This document shows positions 1 through 5,732 of a stretch of 6,482 nucleotides of DNA, piece by piece (position 1 is the stretch's first letter; each line of letters begins with the position of its first letter). This DNA is from Pseudomonadota bacterium (GTDB lineage: Bacteria > Pseudomonadota > Alphaproteobacteria > Rhizobiales > Xanthobacteraceae). Location: the NCBI GenBank assembly GCA_023391175.1, contig JAEWBL010000004.1:1-6482 (forward strand), read 5' to 3'. The notes below the pieces were generated by a model. It was not told where the DNA came from and did no database searches. It saw only the letters and a program-made list of their open reading frames with translations. A program made the position numbers and the translations under genes.

Positions 1-296
1 GTCCGGCCCGTGCCGCCCAGCCGCGTGCCGAGCGCGCCCCCGAGGGACATCGCAATGCCCAGGGGGCCGGCAACGGCGCAGGCCGTCGTGACGGCCAGAA
101 CCGCGGCGGTGAGCGCAGCGGTGAGCACCGTGGCGAGGCCCGTCCCCCCCGGGGCGAGCGCTCGGGTGAGCGCGGCGGCGATCGCGGCGCGCGTCCCGGC
201 GCCGATCTCGGCGGCCTCGGCTTCATGAAGGCCGTGTCCAACCGAGGCGAGCGTCCCGCCAGCCGTCCGGCCGGCACCAAGCGCCCGGTGCGCTGA
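1..296 (+). CDS. C-terminal Gly/Arg-rich tail of a probable DEAD-box RNA helicase (5' end outside window)
   Basis: The open frame has its codons starting at position 3. It runs in from the left edge and stops at TGA 294-296, giving 97 visible residues. The tail is low-complexity and strongly basic, with repeated G-E-R/R-G-G type units (for example RGGERSGEHRGE and RGERSGERGGDRG). A short non-repetitive segment, LGGLGFMKAV, follows, and then a Pro/Arg/Lys-rich end, KRPVR. Such RG-rich extensions bind RNA and are typical of the C-termini of bacterial RhlE-type DEAD-box helicases, but no helicase motif lies inside the window, so the assignment is an inference from composition and from the neighbouring infA. 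Other RNA-binding proteins with RG-rich tails would look the same. The competing frame (10-228) is Ala/Val/Pro-rich with no domain character and is taken as a shadow. Confidence 0.55.
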   Translation, partial: PARAAQPRAERAPEGHRNAQGAGNGAGRRDGQNRGGERSGEHRGEARPPRGERSGERGGDRGARPGADLGGLGFMKAVSNRGERPASRPAGTKRPVR

Positions 297-329
297 GCAT
301 CGGCGCTCCCGTCACACTGCGTTGAACAG

Positions 330-363
330 GTCACGCCGGGCCTTTTTCCCGGGCCGGCGTGAC
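330..363. terminator. Terminator-like hairpin between the helicase-tail gene and infA
   Basis: A perfect 10-bp stem pairs GTCACGCCGG (330-339) with CCGGCGTGAC (354-363). The 14-nt loop contains a run of five T. It starts 34 nt after the upstream stop codon. The T-run sits in the loop and not after the stem, so this is not a canonical intrinsic terminator. A shorter alternative stem, CCGGG (336-340) with CCCGG (348-352), is also possible. It may end or protect the upstream mRNA, or sit in the infA leader. Confidence 0.35.
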
Positions 364-444
364 CCACCTATGGGAAATCGGGCGATTTTGTGAGATAAGC
401 CCGCCAAATTCGTCCCGCGCCGCGGGACCGCTGGAGACGACTAT

Positions 445-720
445 ATGGCGAAGGAAGAACTGCTGGAGTTCGAGGGGACTGTGACGGAAGTGCTCCCGGA
501 CGGCAATTTCCGGGTGCGTCTCGACAACGACCACCAGATTCTGGCCTATGCGGCCGGCAAGATGAAGAAGAACCGCATCCGCACCATCGAGGGCGACCGC
601 GTGGTGGTGGAGATGTCCCCCTACGATCTCGATCGCGGCCGGATCAACTTCCGCCACAAGGCCGAGGGCAACGCCCCGCCGCCCGGCGCTCGCCGCCAGC
701 AGAATTTCCGCCGCCGCTGA
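445..720 (+). CDS. infA: Translation initiation factor IF-1, long alphaproteobacterial form
   Basis: This is a 91-residue protein in the IF-1 family, a small cytoplasmic S1/OB-fold factor. IF-1 binds the ribosomal A-site on the 30S subunit and works with IF-2 and IF-3 in start-codon selection. The N-terminus [13 protein letters not shown], the [11 protein letters not shown] strand (residues 20-30), [17 protein letters not shown] (37-53) and the end of the fold, [15 protein letters not shown] (58-72), match the family along its whole normal length of about 72 residues. Residues 73-91 add a Pro-then-Arg-rich tail ending RRQQNFRRR, beyond the standard length. Many alphaproteobacteria carry a second, longer infA, so this may be the paralogue and not the only copy. 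A GGAGA at 433-437, 7 nt before the ATG, fixes the start. A weak extended -10 (TGAGATAAG, 391-399) is the only promoter candidate seen upstream, with no convincing -35. Confidence 0.96.
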   Translation: MAKEELLEFEGTVTEVLPDGNFRVRLDNDHQILAYAAGKMKKNRIRTIEGDRVVVEMSPYDLDRGRINFRHKAEGNAPPPGARRQQNFRRR

Positions 721-750
721 TCCTTCGGGATCGCGGACAGGGCGTTCGGC

Positions 751-781
751 GCCGGCCGGGGAAATCCCCGTGCCGGCTTTT
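751..781 (+). terminator. Rho-independent terminator of infA
   Basis: The hairpin begins 31 nt after the infA stop. GCCGGC (751-756) pairs with GCCGGC (772-777). After a one-base bulge (T771), CGGGG (757-761) pairs with CCCCG (766-770) across an AAAT loop. The stem is followed directly by TTTT (778-781). A GC-rich stem of 11 bp with a short T-run is a normal intrinsic terminator for a GC-rich genome. Confidence 0.8.
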
Positions 782-860
782 GGCGTTTGGGACGGGCTTC
801 CCATAGCCCGCGCGGCGCCTGAGCGAAGGCAACGCAGGACGCCCGCGCCGCTAATCCCTC

Positions 861-973
861 CCGTCATCGCCCGCCTTGTGCGGGCGATCCACCCCTCGGC
901 TGGAGGGGTGCCCGGATGGCGGAAAGCGGAATGGCCCCGGAGTGGATCCCCCGGACGAGCCGGGGGATGACGG
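861..973. repeat. Nested palindromic interspersed repeat (alphaproteobacterial REP/BIME-like)
   Basis: The outer arms CCGTCATC (861-868) and GATGACGG (966-973) are perfect inverted repeats, as are the next blocks inward, GATCCAC (886-892) and GTGGATC (942-948). Each half also folds alone. The left half forms an 8-bp stem (867-874 with 880-887, loop CTTGT). The right half forms a 9-bp stem (946-954 with 960-968, loop ACGAG). A third, 7-bp hairpin (891-897 with 903-909) lies between them. The inner stems of the two halves differ in sequence but stay paired, as expected of an old mobile or dispersed palindromic repeat. From general knowledge the cgtcatc/gatccac pattern is common in alphaproteobacterial intergenic regions; copy number in this genome cannot be seen here. 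It sits between convergent genes, where such elements often act as bidirectional terminators or mRNA 3'-end protectors. Confidence 0.75.
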
Positions 974-988
974 CTCCGGACTGGAGCC
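972..988. other. Small hairpin past the 3' end of the minus-strand gene cluster
   Basis: GGCTCC (972-977) pairs with GGAGCC (983-988) around a 5-nt loop. It lies 27 nt beyond the GMC oxidoreductase stop on the minus strand and abuts the palindromic repeat. There is no T-run on either side. Together with the repeat it is the only candidate structure for ending the minus-strand transcript. Confidence 0.3.
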
Positions 989-1015
989 GAGCGCGGCGCA
1001 GAAGCGCGGCGCCGC

Positions 1016-2620
1016 TCAGCCCCGGCTGTCCGCCTTGATGAGGTCTGCCGCCTTCTCCGCCACCATCATCACCGCCGCCGCCGTGTTGGCCGAGACCAGC
1101 GTCGGCATCACCGAGGCATCCACCACGCGCAGGCCATCGAGGCCGATGACGCGCAGGTGCGGGTCCACCACGGCCTGAGGCCCGGTGCCCATGCTGCAGG
1201 TGCCGACCGGGTGATAGATGGTCTGTCCCGTGCGGCGGGCGAACTCCACGAAGTCGTCGTCGCTCCGGCAGTCCGGCCCCGGGTTCATCTCGAAGGCGCG
1301 GTAGGGGTCCATGGCCGGCTGATCGACGATCTGCCGTGCGATCTTCATGCCGGCGGCAAGGCAGGCGCGGTCTTCGTCCACGGCGAGGAAATTCGGCCGG
1401 ATGGCCGGCGGCGTCAGCGGATCGGCGCTCTTCGCATGGATCGAGCCCACCGAGTGGGGCCGCAGCTGGGTGACACCGATGGTCATGCCCGGCAGATGGT
1501 CCAGCGTCCGGTCGGCGGCGTTCGCGTAGCTCGCATGCATGAAGAAATATTGGACATCCGGCCCGGCGAGGCCCGGCCGCGTCTTCACGAAACCATGGGC
1601 GAGGCCTGTGCCCAGCGTGAGGATGCCCTTGCGGGTGAGGAAATATTGCGCAACCGCCCTCGCCAGCGCGACGCCGCGCGTCTGCTCGTTGAGGGTGATG
1701 GGTTCCTTCACCCGCCAGTTCATGCGGGTGGCGAAATGGTCCTGATAATTGTTGCCCACGCCGGGCAGGGCATGAACGACAGGAATCCCCGCCGCCTTCA
1801 GCACCTCCGGATGGCCGATGCCGGAGAGTTCCATGAGATGGGGTGACTGCACGGCGCCGGCGGTGAGCAGCACCTCGCCTGAGGCGGTGGCGGTCTCTTC
1901 CTTCCCGTCGCGGCGGAACACGACGCCCGTCACCCGCCGCCCGTCCAGCACGAGGCGCAGCGCCTGCGCGTGGGTGATGACCTTGAGGTTGGGACGGGAG
2001 AGGGCAGGGCGCAGATAGCCGTCCACCACTGTCCAGCGTCGGCCGCCGCGCTGGTTCACCTGATAATAGCCGAAGCCTTCCTGGTCCTTCCCGTTGTAGT
2101 CGGGATTGCGCGGGAAGCCCGCTTCCTCCGCCGCCGAGAGGAAGGCCTCGGAGAGCACCGGCCGCTCCGCCACACGCACGATGCTGATGGGGCCGGCCGT
2201 GCCGCGCACGGTCGGGTCCGCATCGGCCTCGTCGAAGCGCTCGAACTTCTTGAAGTAGGGCAGGACGTCGTCATAGCCCCAGCCTGTCGCGCCGCGCTGG
2301 GCCCAGCCGTCGAAATCCTGCTTCTGCCCGCGCACGAAGATCATGCCGTTGATGAGCGTCGAGCCGCCGAGCCCCTTGCCGCGCGGCACGACGATGGGGC
2401 GGTCGTAGGTGTTGGGCTCGGGCTCGGTGTTGAAGCGCCAGTTGAAGGCGCTGCCCGACAGGAGCTTGGAGAAGCCGGCCGGGATGGGCACCCAGAAGCC
2501 CTTGTCGGTGCCGCCGGCCTCCAGCAGCAGCACGCGCCGGCGCGGGTCTTCCGAGAGCCGGGCGGCAAGGATGCACCCTGCGGTGCCGCCGCCCACCACG
2601 ATGTAATCGAAACTGTCCAT
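1016..2620 (-). CDS. GMC-family FAD-dependent oxidoreductase (choline/alcohol dehydrogenase type)
   Basis: This 534-residue flavoenzyme has the standard GMC length. The family oxidises an alcohol to an aldehyde or ketone with FAD, passing electrons to a quinone or other acceptor, or to oxygen. The N-terminus MDSFDYIVVGGGTAG gives the FAD Rossmann motif (G10-G15), with the ribose-binding acidic residue in LLLEAGG (E34). GMC signature 1 is at about 80-103 (RGKGLGGSTLINGMIFVRG) and signature 2 at 255-269 (GAVQSPHLMELSGIG). The active-site histidine is in HPVGTCSMG (H470), and the C-terminal FAD segment VVDASVMP...SANTAAAV supplies N512, giving the His/Asn pair of choline-oxidase-like members. 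No signal peptide or membrane helix is visible, so it is probably cytoplasmic or peripheral to the membrane. The ATG lies 19 bp after the E1 stop with no good Shine-Dalgarno sequence, which suggests translational coupling and a shared transcript. The substrate is unknown; choline is not implied, because no betaine-pathway genes are present. Confidence 0.93.
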   Translation of the reverse strand: MDSFDYIVVGGGTAGCILAARLSEDPRRRVLLLEAGGTDKGFWVPIPAGFSKLLSGSAFNWRFNTEPEPNTYDRPIVVPRGKGLGGSTLINGMIFVRGQKQDFDGWAQRGATGWGYDDVLPYFKKFERFDEADADPTVRGTAGPISIVRVAERPVLSEAFLSAAEEAGFPRNPDYNGKDQEGFGYYQVNQRGGRRWTVVDGYLRPALSRPNLKVITHAQALRLVLDGRRVTGVVFRRDGKEETATASGEVLLTAGAVQSPHLMELSGIGHPEVLKAAGIPVVHALPGVGNNYQDHFATRMNWRVKEPITLNEQTRGVALARAVAQYFLTRKGILTLGTGLAHGFVKTRPGLAGPDVQYFFMHASYANAADRTLDHLPGMTIGVTQLRPHSVGSIHAKSADPLTPPAIRPNFLAVDEDRACLAAGMKIARQIVDQPAMDPYRAFEMNPGPDCRSDDDFVEFARRTGQTIYHPVGTCSMGTGPQAVVDPHLRVIGLDGLRVVDASVMPTLVSANTAAAVMMVAEKAADLIKADSRG

Positions 2621-2639
2621 CGTATTGAACCCGAACGGA

Positions 2640-4841
2640 TTAGCGGGCGGCGCCGGGCAGGCCCGGCAGCGGCATTCCCTTCGCAGCCATGGTGACGGCG
2701 AGGCCGGCCATCACCTCTTCCTTGCCGGCGAAGGCGGCGCGCTCCAGCACCTTGGAGATGGTGGGGGAGGCGATCTTGCCGGTCACGCGCTGGATCGGCT
2801 GGTCCAGCCAGTCGAGATAGCGGCGCTGGATCTCGTCGGCGAGGAAGCCGCCATAGGAGGTGGAGAGGGAGCCCTGCTCCACGATGAGCACGTTGTTGGT
2901 CTTGCGGATGCTCTCGCCGATGGTGTCCCAGTCGAGCCCGGCGCGGTCGAGGGACCTGAGGTCGATGATCTCGGCATCGAGCCCCAGCTCCTCCACGGCC
3001 TCGCGGCTGCGGTGTACCATGGCGGAATAGGTGAGGATCGTGAGCTCCCGCCCCGGCCGCACCACCTTCGCCTTGCCGAAGGGGATGATGTAGTCGAGGT
3101 CGCCGTCGGGAATGGCGCCGGAGGTCTGGTAGAGGTCCACATGCTCGATGACGAGCACCGGGTCCTCGCAGGCCAGCGCCGCATTCATCAGGCCCACGTA
3201 GTCGAACGGGGTGGAGGGCGCGACGATGCGCCAGCCGGGGGAGGTGGCGAACACGCCCGCCGGGTCCAGCGAATGCTGGGAGCCGTAGCCCGTGCCCATG
3301 GCGATCTTGGTGCGCAGCACGAGGGGCACCGGCACGTCCGCCCCGAACATGTGCCTTGCCTTGCCGATCTGGTTGAACACCGGGTCGGCGGCGACCCACA
3401 TGAAGTCGGGATACATGAACTCGATGATGGGCCGGTAGCGCCCGTCCATGGCGATGCCGCCGGCGAGGCCCGCGAACGCGCCTTCCGAGATGGGCGTGCC
3501 GAGGCAGCGGTCGGGGAAGGCGGCGGCAAGGCCCCGCGTGGCGCCGTTGGTGCCGCCCTTCAGCTTGTGGATGTCCTCGCCCATGATGACGAAGCGGTCG
3601 TCCGTCTCGAAGCGGCGGTGGAGCACGTCGGCGATGGCGTCCACGAACTTGCGCTCGGCGAGGCGGCCGCGATAGGTCGCCTCCTCCTCGCCGCGCTTGC
3701 CCGAAAGCTCGGAGAGATTGCCGCGGATGCCTTCGTCCACGAAGGACACGTTGGGCCACATGCTGGGCATCACCCGGCGCTTGTTGCCCACGGTCTCCAC
3801 GAGCCTTGCGGCCGCATCCGCCATGGCGGCCTCGGCGCGCTCGGTGAGGGCGTCGAGATCATTTTGCGTGAGGTCGCCACGCGCCACCAGCGCCGCGCCG
3901 GTGCGCTTGATGGGGTCGCGGGCGCGCCACGCTGCCTCTTCCTCCTTGGTGCGATAGCCGAAGGCGGAGCCGGGCAGGGCGCCGTTCTGGTGGAAATAGC
4001 GGTAGACGTCGGCCTCGATCACGGCCGGGCCCTGGCCCGCGCGCATGATCTTCAACGCCTCCTGTGTGGCGAGATGGACCGCCAGCGGGTCCATGCCGTC
4101 CACCTTCCAGGAGGGAATGCCGAAGCCGGTGCCGCGGCCCGAGAGGCGCGTCTCGCGGGTCGCCTCCTCCACGGTGGTGGCCACCGCATAGCCGTTGTTC
4201 TCGATGAAGAAGAGCAGCGGCAGGTCCCACGCGGCGGCGAGATTCATGGTCTCCAGCACCGCGCCGATATTCACCGCGCCGTCGCCGAAATAGGAGATGG
4301 CCACATCCCCCGTGCCTGCGCGCTTGTGGGCGAAGGCGGCGCCCGCCGCCAGCGGCACGCCGCCGCCGACGATGGCATTGGTGCCGATGGCGCCCGCCTC
4401 GCCCCAGCGCAGATGCATCGAGCCGCCGCGCCCATGGCCGAAGCCGGGCTCAAGGCCGAGGATTTCGGCGAGCGAACGGTGGAGCAGGGCGTGGGTGTCG
4501 TCGGTGAGCGGCGCGGTGGGGTCAAGGCCCGGCGCCACATAGGCGAGGGCTTTCGCGAGGAACTGGTGGTGACCGCGATGGGAGCCGTTGACCTGATCGG
4601 TGGGGCGCAGGCCCACGATGGAGCCCGCGGCGCCGCCTTCCTGCCCGATGGAGGAATGAGCGGGGCCGTGCACGAGGCCTTCGCCGGCCAGCTCCAGCAC
4701 CTTCTCCTCGAAGGCCCGGATCAGCGCCATCTGCGCCAGAAGCTCCTTGAGCAGGGCCGGGTCGGCGGCGGCCCAGTCGGCCTCCGTGGTCTTGAGTTCG
4801 ACCCAGGGCGCGGCGGGATGAAGGGCAATGGTCTCGGGCAT
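2640..4841 (-). CDS. Fused alpha/beta E1 component of a thiamine-diphosphate 2-oxo acid (or acetoin-type) dehydrogenase
   Basis: This 733-residue protein joins both E1 chains of a branched-chain/pyruvate/acetoin dehydrogenase in one polypeptide. The alpha part (about 30-345) has IRAFEEKVLEL...GPAHSSIGQE, then GRGGSMHL (137-144), and the TPP/Mg motif GDG (186-188) ending in NN (215-216). The beta part (about 390-720) has VIMGEDI (418-424), the catalytic Glu in TPISEGAFAG (E453), the conserved His in SQHSLDPAG (H523), and a transketolase C-terminal domain with EQGSLSTSYGGF. The alpha loop, usually Arg-x-x-His-Ser, reads YFHQNGALPGSAFGYR (from about 282), which is atypical. The family decarboxylates a 2-oxo acid or cleaves acetoin and passes the acyl group to lipoyl-E2. 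No lipoyl domain, E2 or E3 lies in the window, so partner and substrate stay open. ATG 4841 is chosen over an upstream TTG (4898) because of its GGAGA. The GMC gene follows 19 bp after the stop. Confidence 0.9.
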   Translation of the reverse strand: MPETIALHPAAPWVELKTTEADWAAADPALLKELLAQMALIRAFEEKVLELAGEGLVHGPAHSSIGQEGGAAGSIVGLRPTDQVNGSHRGHHQFLAKALAYVAPGLDPTAPLTDDTHALLHRSLAEILGLEPGFGHGRGGSMHLRWGEAGAIGTNAIVGGGVPLAAGAAFAHKRAGTGDVAISYFGDGAVNIGAVLETMNLAAAWDLPLLFFIENNGYAVATTVEEATRETRLSGRGTGFGIPSWKVDGMDPLAVHLATQEALKIMRAGQGPAVIEADVYRYFHQNGALPGSAFGYRTKEEEAAWRARDPIKRTGAALVARGDLTQNDLDALTERAEAAMADAAARLVETVGNKRRVMPSMWPNVSFVDEGIRGNLSELSGKRGEEEATYRGRLAERKFVDAIADVLHRRFETDDRFVIMGEDIHKLKGGTNGATRGLAAAFPDRCLGTPISEGAFAGLAGGIAMDGRYRPIIEFMYPDFMWVAADPVFNQIGKARHMFGADVPVPLVLRTKIAMGTGYGSQHSLDPAGVFATSPGWRIVAPSTPFDYVGLMNAALACEDPVLVIEHVDLYQTSGAIPDGDLDYIIPFGKAKVVRPGRELTILTYSAMVHRSREAVEELGLDAEIIDLRSLDRAGLDWDTIGESIRKTNNVLIVEQGSLSTSYGGFLADEIQRRYLDWLDQPIQRVTGKIASPTISKVLERAAFAGKEEVMAGLAVTMAAKGMPLPGLPGAAR

Positions 4842-4847
4842 CTCTTG

Positions 4848-4852
4848 TCTCC
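4848..4852 (-). promoter_or_regulatory. Ribosome-binding site that sets the E1 start
   Basis: The minus strand reads GGAGA followed by CAAGAG and then ATG (start base 4841), a 6-nt spacing. The frame stays open upstream to a TTG at 4898, but that codon lacks a Shine-Dalgarno sequence and would add 19 residues without family similarity. Confidence 0.75.
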
Positions 4853-4899
4853 GTGCCGCGGCGTCCTCCTGCGCTCGGAGTGGCGTCGGGACCGTCAAT

Positions 4900-4911
4900 T
4901 AAAACGTTTCA
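4900..4911. promoter_or_regulatory. Candidate LacI/GalR-family operator upstream of the E1 gene
   Basis: TAAAACGTTTCA is a 12-bp near-palindrome with a perfect AAACGTTT core centred on CpG; one outer position pair mismatches. It sits in the most AT-rich stretch of the window, 59 nt before the E1 ATG and beside a TTGACG (-35-like, minus strand, 4898-4893). No acceptable -10 is spaced correctly for that hexamer. A central CG flanked by AAA/TTT is the usual LacI-family operator form, but no regulator gene is in view, so the call rests on the motif alone. Confidence 0.35.
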
Positions 4912-4918
4912 TGTCCAT

Positions 4919-4981
4919 GCTTCCGGCACCCGCCGGAAGCTGTGTTCGATAGGCCTGCGGCACCTGCCGCAGGCGGTGTTC
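4919..4981 (-). repeat. Tandem pair of stem-loop repeats in the SDR-E1 gap
   Basis: Two 29-nt units lie 34 nt apart on the minus strand (4981-4953 and 4947-4919). Each begins GAACAC, then one base, then a 9-bp perfect stem with a tetraloop. The first is GCCTGCGGC-AGGT-GCCGCAGGC and the second GCTTCCGGC-GGGT-GCCGGAAGC. The units match at 23 of 29 positions, and the four stem differences form two compensated pairs (C-G to T-A, G-C to C-G). The first unit begins in the SDR stop codon. No T-run follows either hairpin. They could be a REP-like doublet, a 3'-end stabiliser or a partial terminator that sets SDR and E1 expression apart. Confidence 0.75.
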
Positions 4982-5732
4982 ACAGGTAGCCGTAGGCCGT
5001 CCAGCCGCCGTCCACGGCCATGATCTGGCCGGTCACGGCGCTGGCCTGATCGGACGCCAGGAAGACGGCCATGCGCGCCACTTCCTCGGTCTCGATGAGC
5101 CGGCCCATCGGCGTGCGCGCCCGGAGCTTGTCGAGGTCGAGGCGGCCGCGTTCGGCGAGGTCGTCGAGGAAGGGGGTGCGCACATAGCCGGGGGCTAGGG
5201 CGTTCACCCGCACGCCTTGCCCGGCCCATTCGCAGGAGAGCGCCTTGGCCATCATGGCGACGCCGGCCTTGGAGGCGCAGTAGCCGATGCGCTCCGGCGC
5301 GGCGACGATGCCGTACATGGACGCCATGAGCAGCAGCGAGCCGCCGCCCTGCGCGATCATCCGCCGTCCGGCCTCCTGCGCGGTGAGGAAGACGCCGGTG
5401 AGGTTGATGGAAATGACGCGCTCCCACTCCTCCTCGCTCACGGAGAGGGTGGGGGCGTTCTGCGAGACGCCGGCATTGGCGAGGCAGATGTCCACCGGCC
5501 CGAACCGCGCCTCGGCCGCATCGAAGGCGGCCACGATGTCCGCCTTGCGCGTCACCGAGCCCTTGACGGCAAGCGTCTCGCCCAGCTCTTCCGCGATGCG
5601 CGCGGCGGCGGGATCGAGGTCCAGCAATACGAGGGAGGCGCCCTCGGCCCGGAAGGCCCGCGCCACGGCAAGGCCGATGCCCGAGGCGCCGCCGGTGATG
5701 AGGGCGCAGCGGCCCGCCAGCGCGCCGGTCAC
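4980..5732 (-). CDS. Short-chain dehydrogenase/reductase (classical SDR, FabG-like fold)
   Basis: From the GTG at 5732 this is a 250-residue classical SDR, exactly the usual length. It interconverts a secondary alcohol and a ketone with a nicotinamide cofactor in the cytoplasm. The cofactor loop is TGGASGIG (13-20). Asp38 at the end of the second strand (LVLLDLD) favours NAD(H) over NADP(H). NAG is at 86-88. The catalytic tetrad is N110, S138, Y151 and K155 (YCASK), and the PG motif is at 181-182. The C-terminus VDGGWTAYGYL is normal for the family. GTG 5732 overlaps the upstream TGA as GTGA and has a GGAG 7 nt ahead. A longer reading from 5789 would add 19 residues encoded inside the AroE-like gene. 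Overlap with that gene implies one transcript and coupled translation. The sequence does not identify the substrate; a polyol or 3-hydroxy compound would be ordinary guesses. Confidence 0.92.
   Translation of the reverse strand: MTGALAGRCALITGGASGIGLAVARAFRAEGASLVLLDLDPAAARIAEELGETLAVKGSVTRKADIVAAFDAAEARFGPVDICLANAGVSQNAPTLSVSEEEWERVISINLTGVFLTAQEAGRRMIAQGGGSLLLMASMYGIVAAPERIGYCASKAGVAMMAKALSCEWAGQGVRVNALAPGYVRTPFLDDLAERGRLDLDKLRARTPMGRLIETEEVARMAVFLASDQASAVTGQIMAVDGGWTAYGYL

Noticed and set aside
331..867. A 178-codon minus-strand open frame opposite infA
   Set aside because: It covers infA, its terminator and the upstream hairpin, and shows no family features. It is a shadow of GC-rich coding DNA.
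876..1178. Plus-strand open frames across the palindromic repeat
   Set aside because: They read through the repeat into the antisense of the GMC gene, and no ribosome-binding site or domain supports them.
2341..3759. A 472-codon minus-strand open frame spanning the E1-GMC junction
   Set aside because: It is Arg/Pro/His-rich, out of frame with both genes, and ignores their clear motifs.
2640..4841. Naming the E1 as acetoin dehydrogenase (aco) or pyruvate dehydrogenase
   Set aside because: The fused architecture and TPP residues give the superfamily only. There is no E2/E3 or aco regulator in view, and the alpha loop is atypical.
4865..4870. A perfect AGGAGG on the minus strand upstream of the E1 gene
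   Set aside because: No ATG, GTG or TTG lies at a usable distance downstream. The nearer GGAGA serves ATG 4841.
2625..4952. A 775-codon plus-strand open frame covering the whole E1 gene
   Set aside because: It is Gly/Ala/His/Glu-rich with no recognisable domain and lies opposite a gene with complete catalytic motifs. Strong GC bias at third codon positions leaves few stops on the opposite strand.
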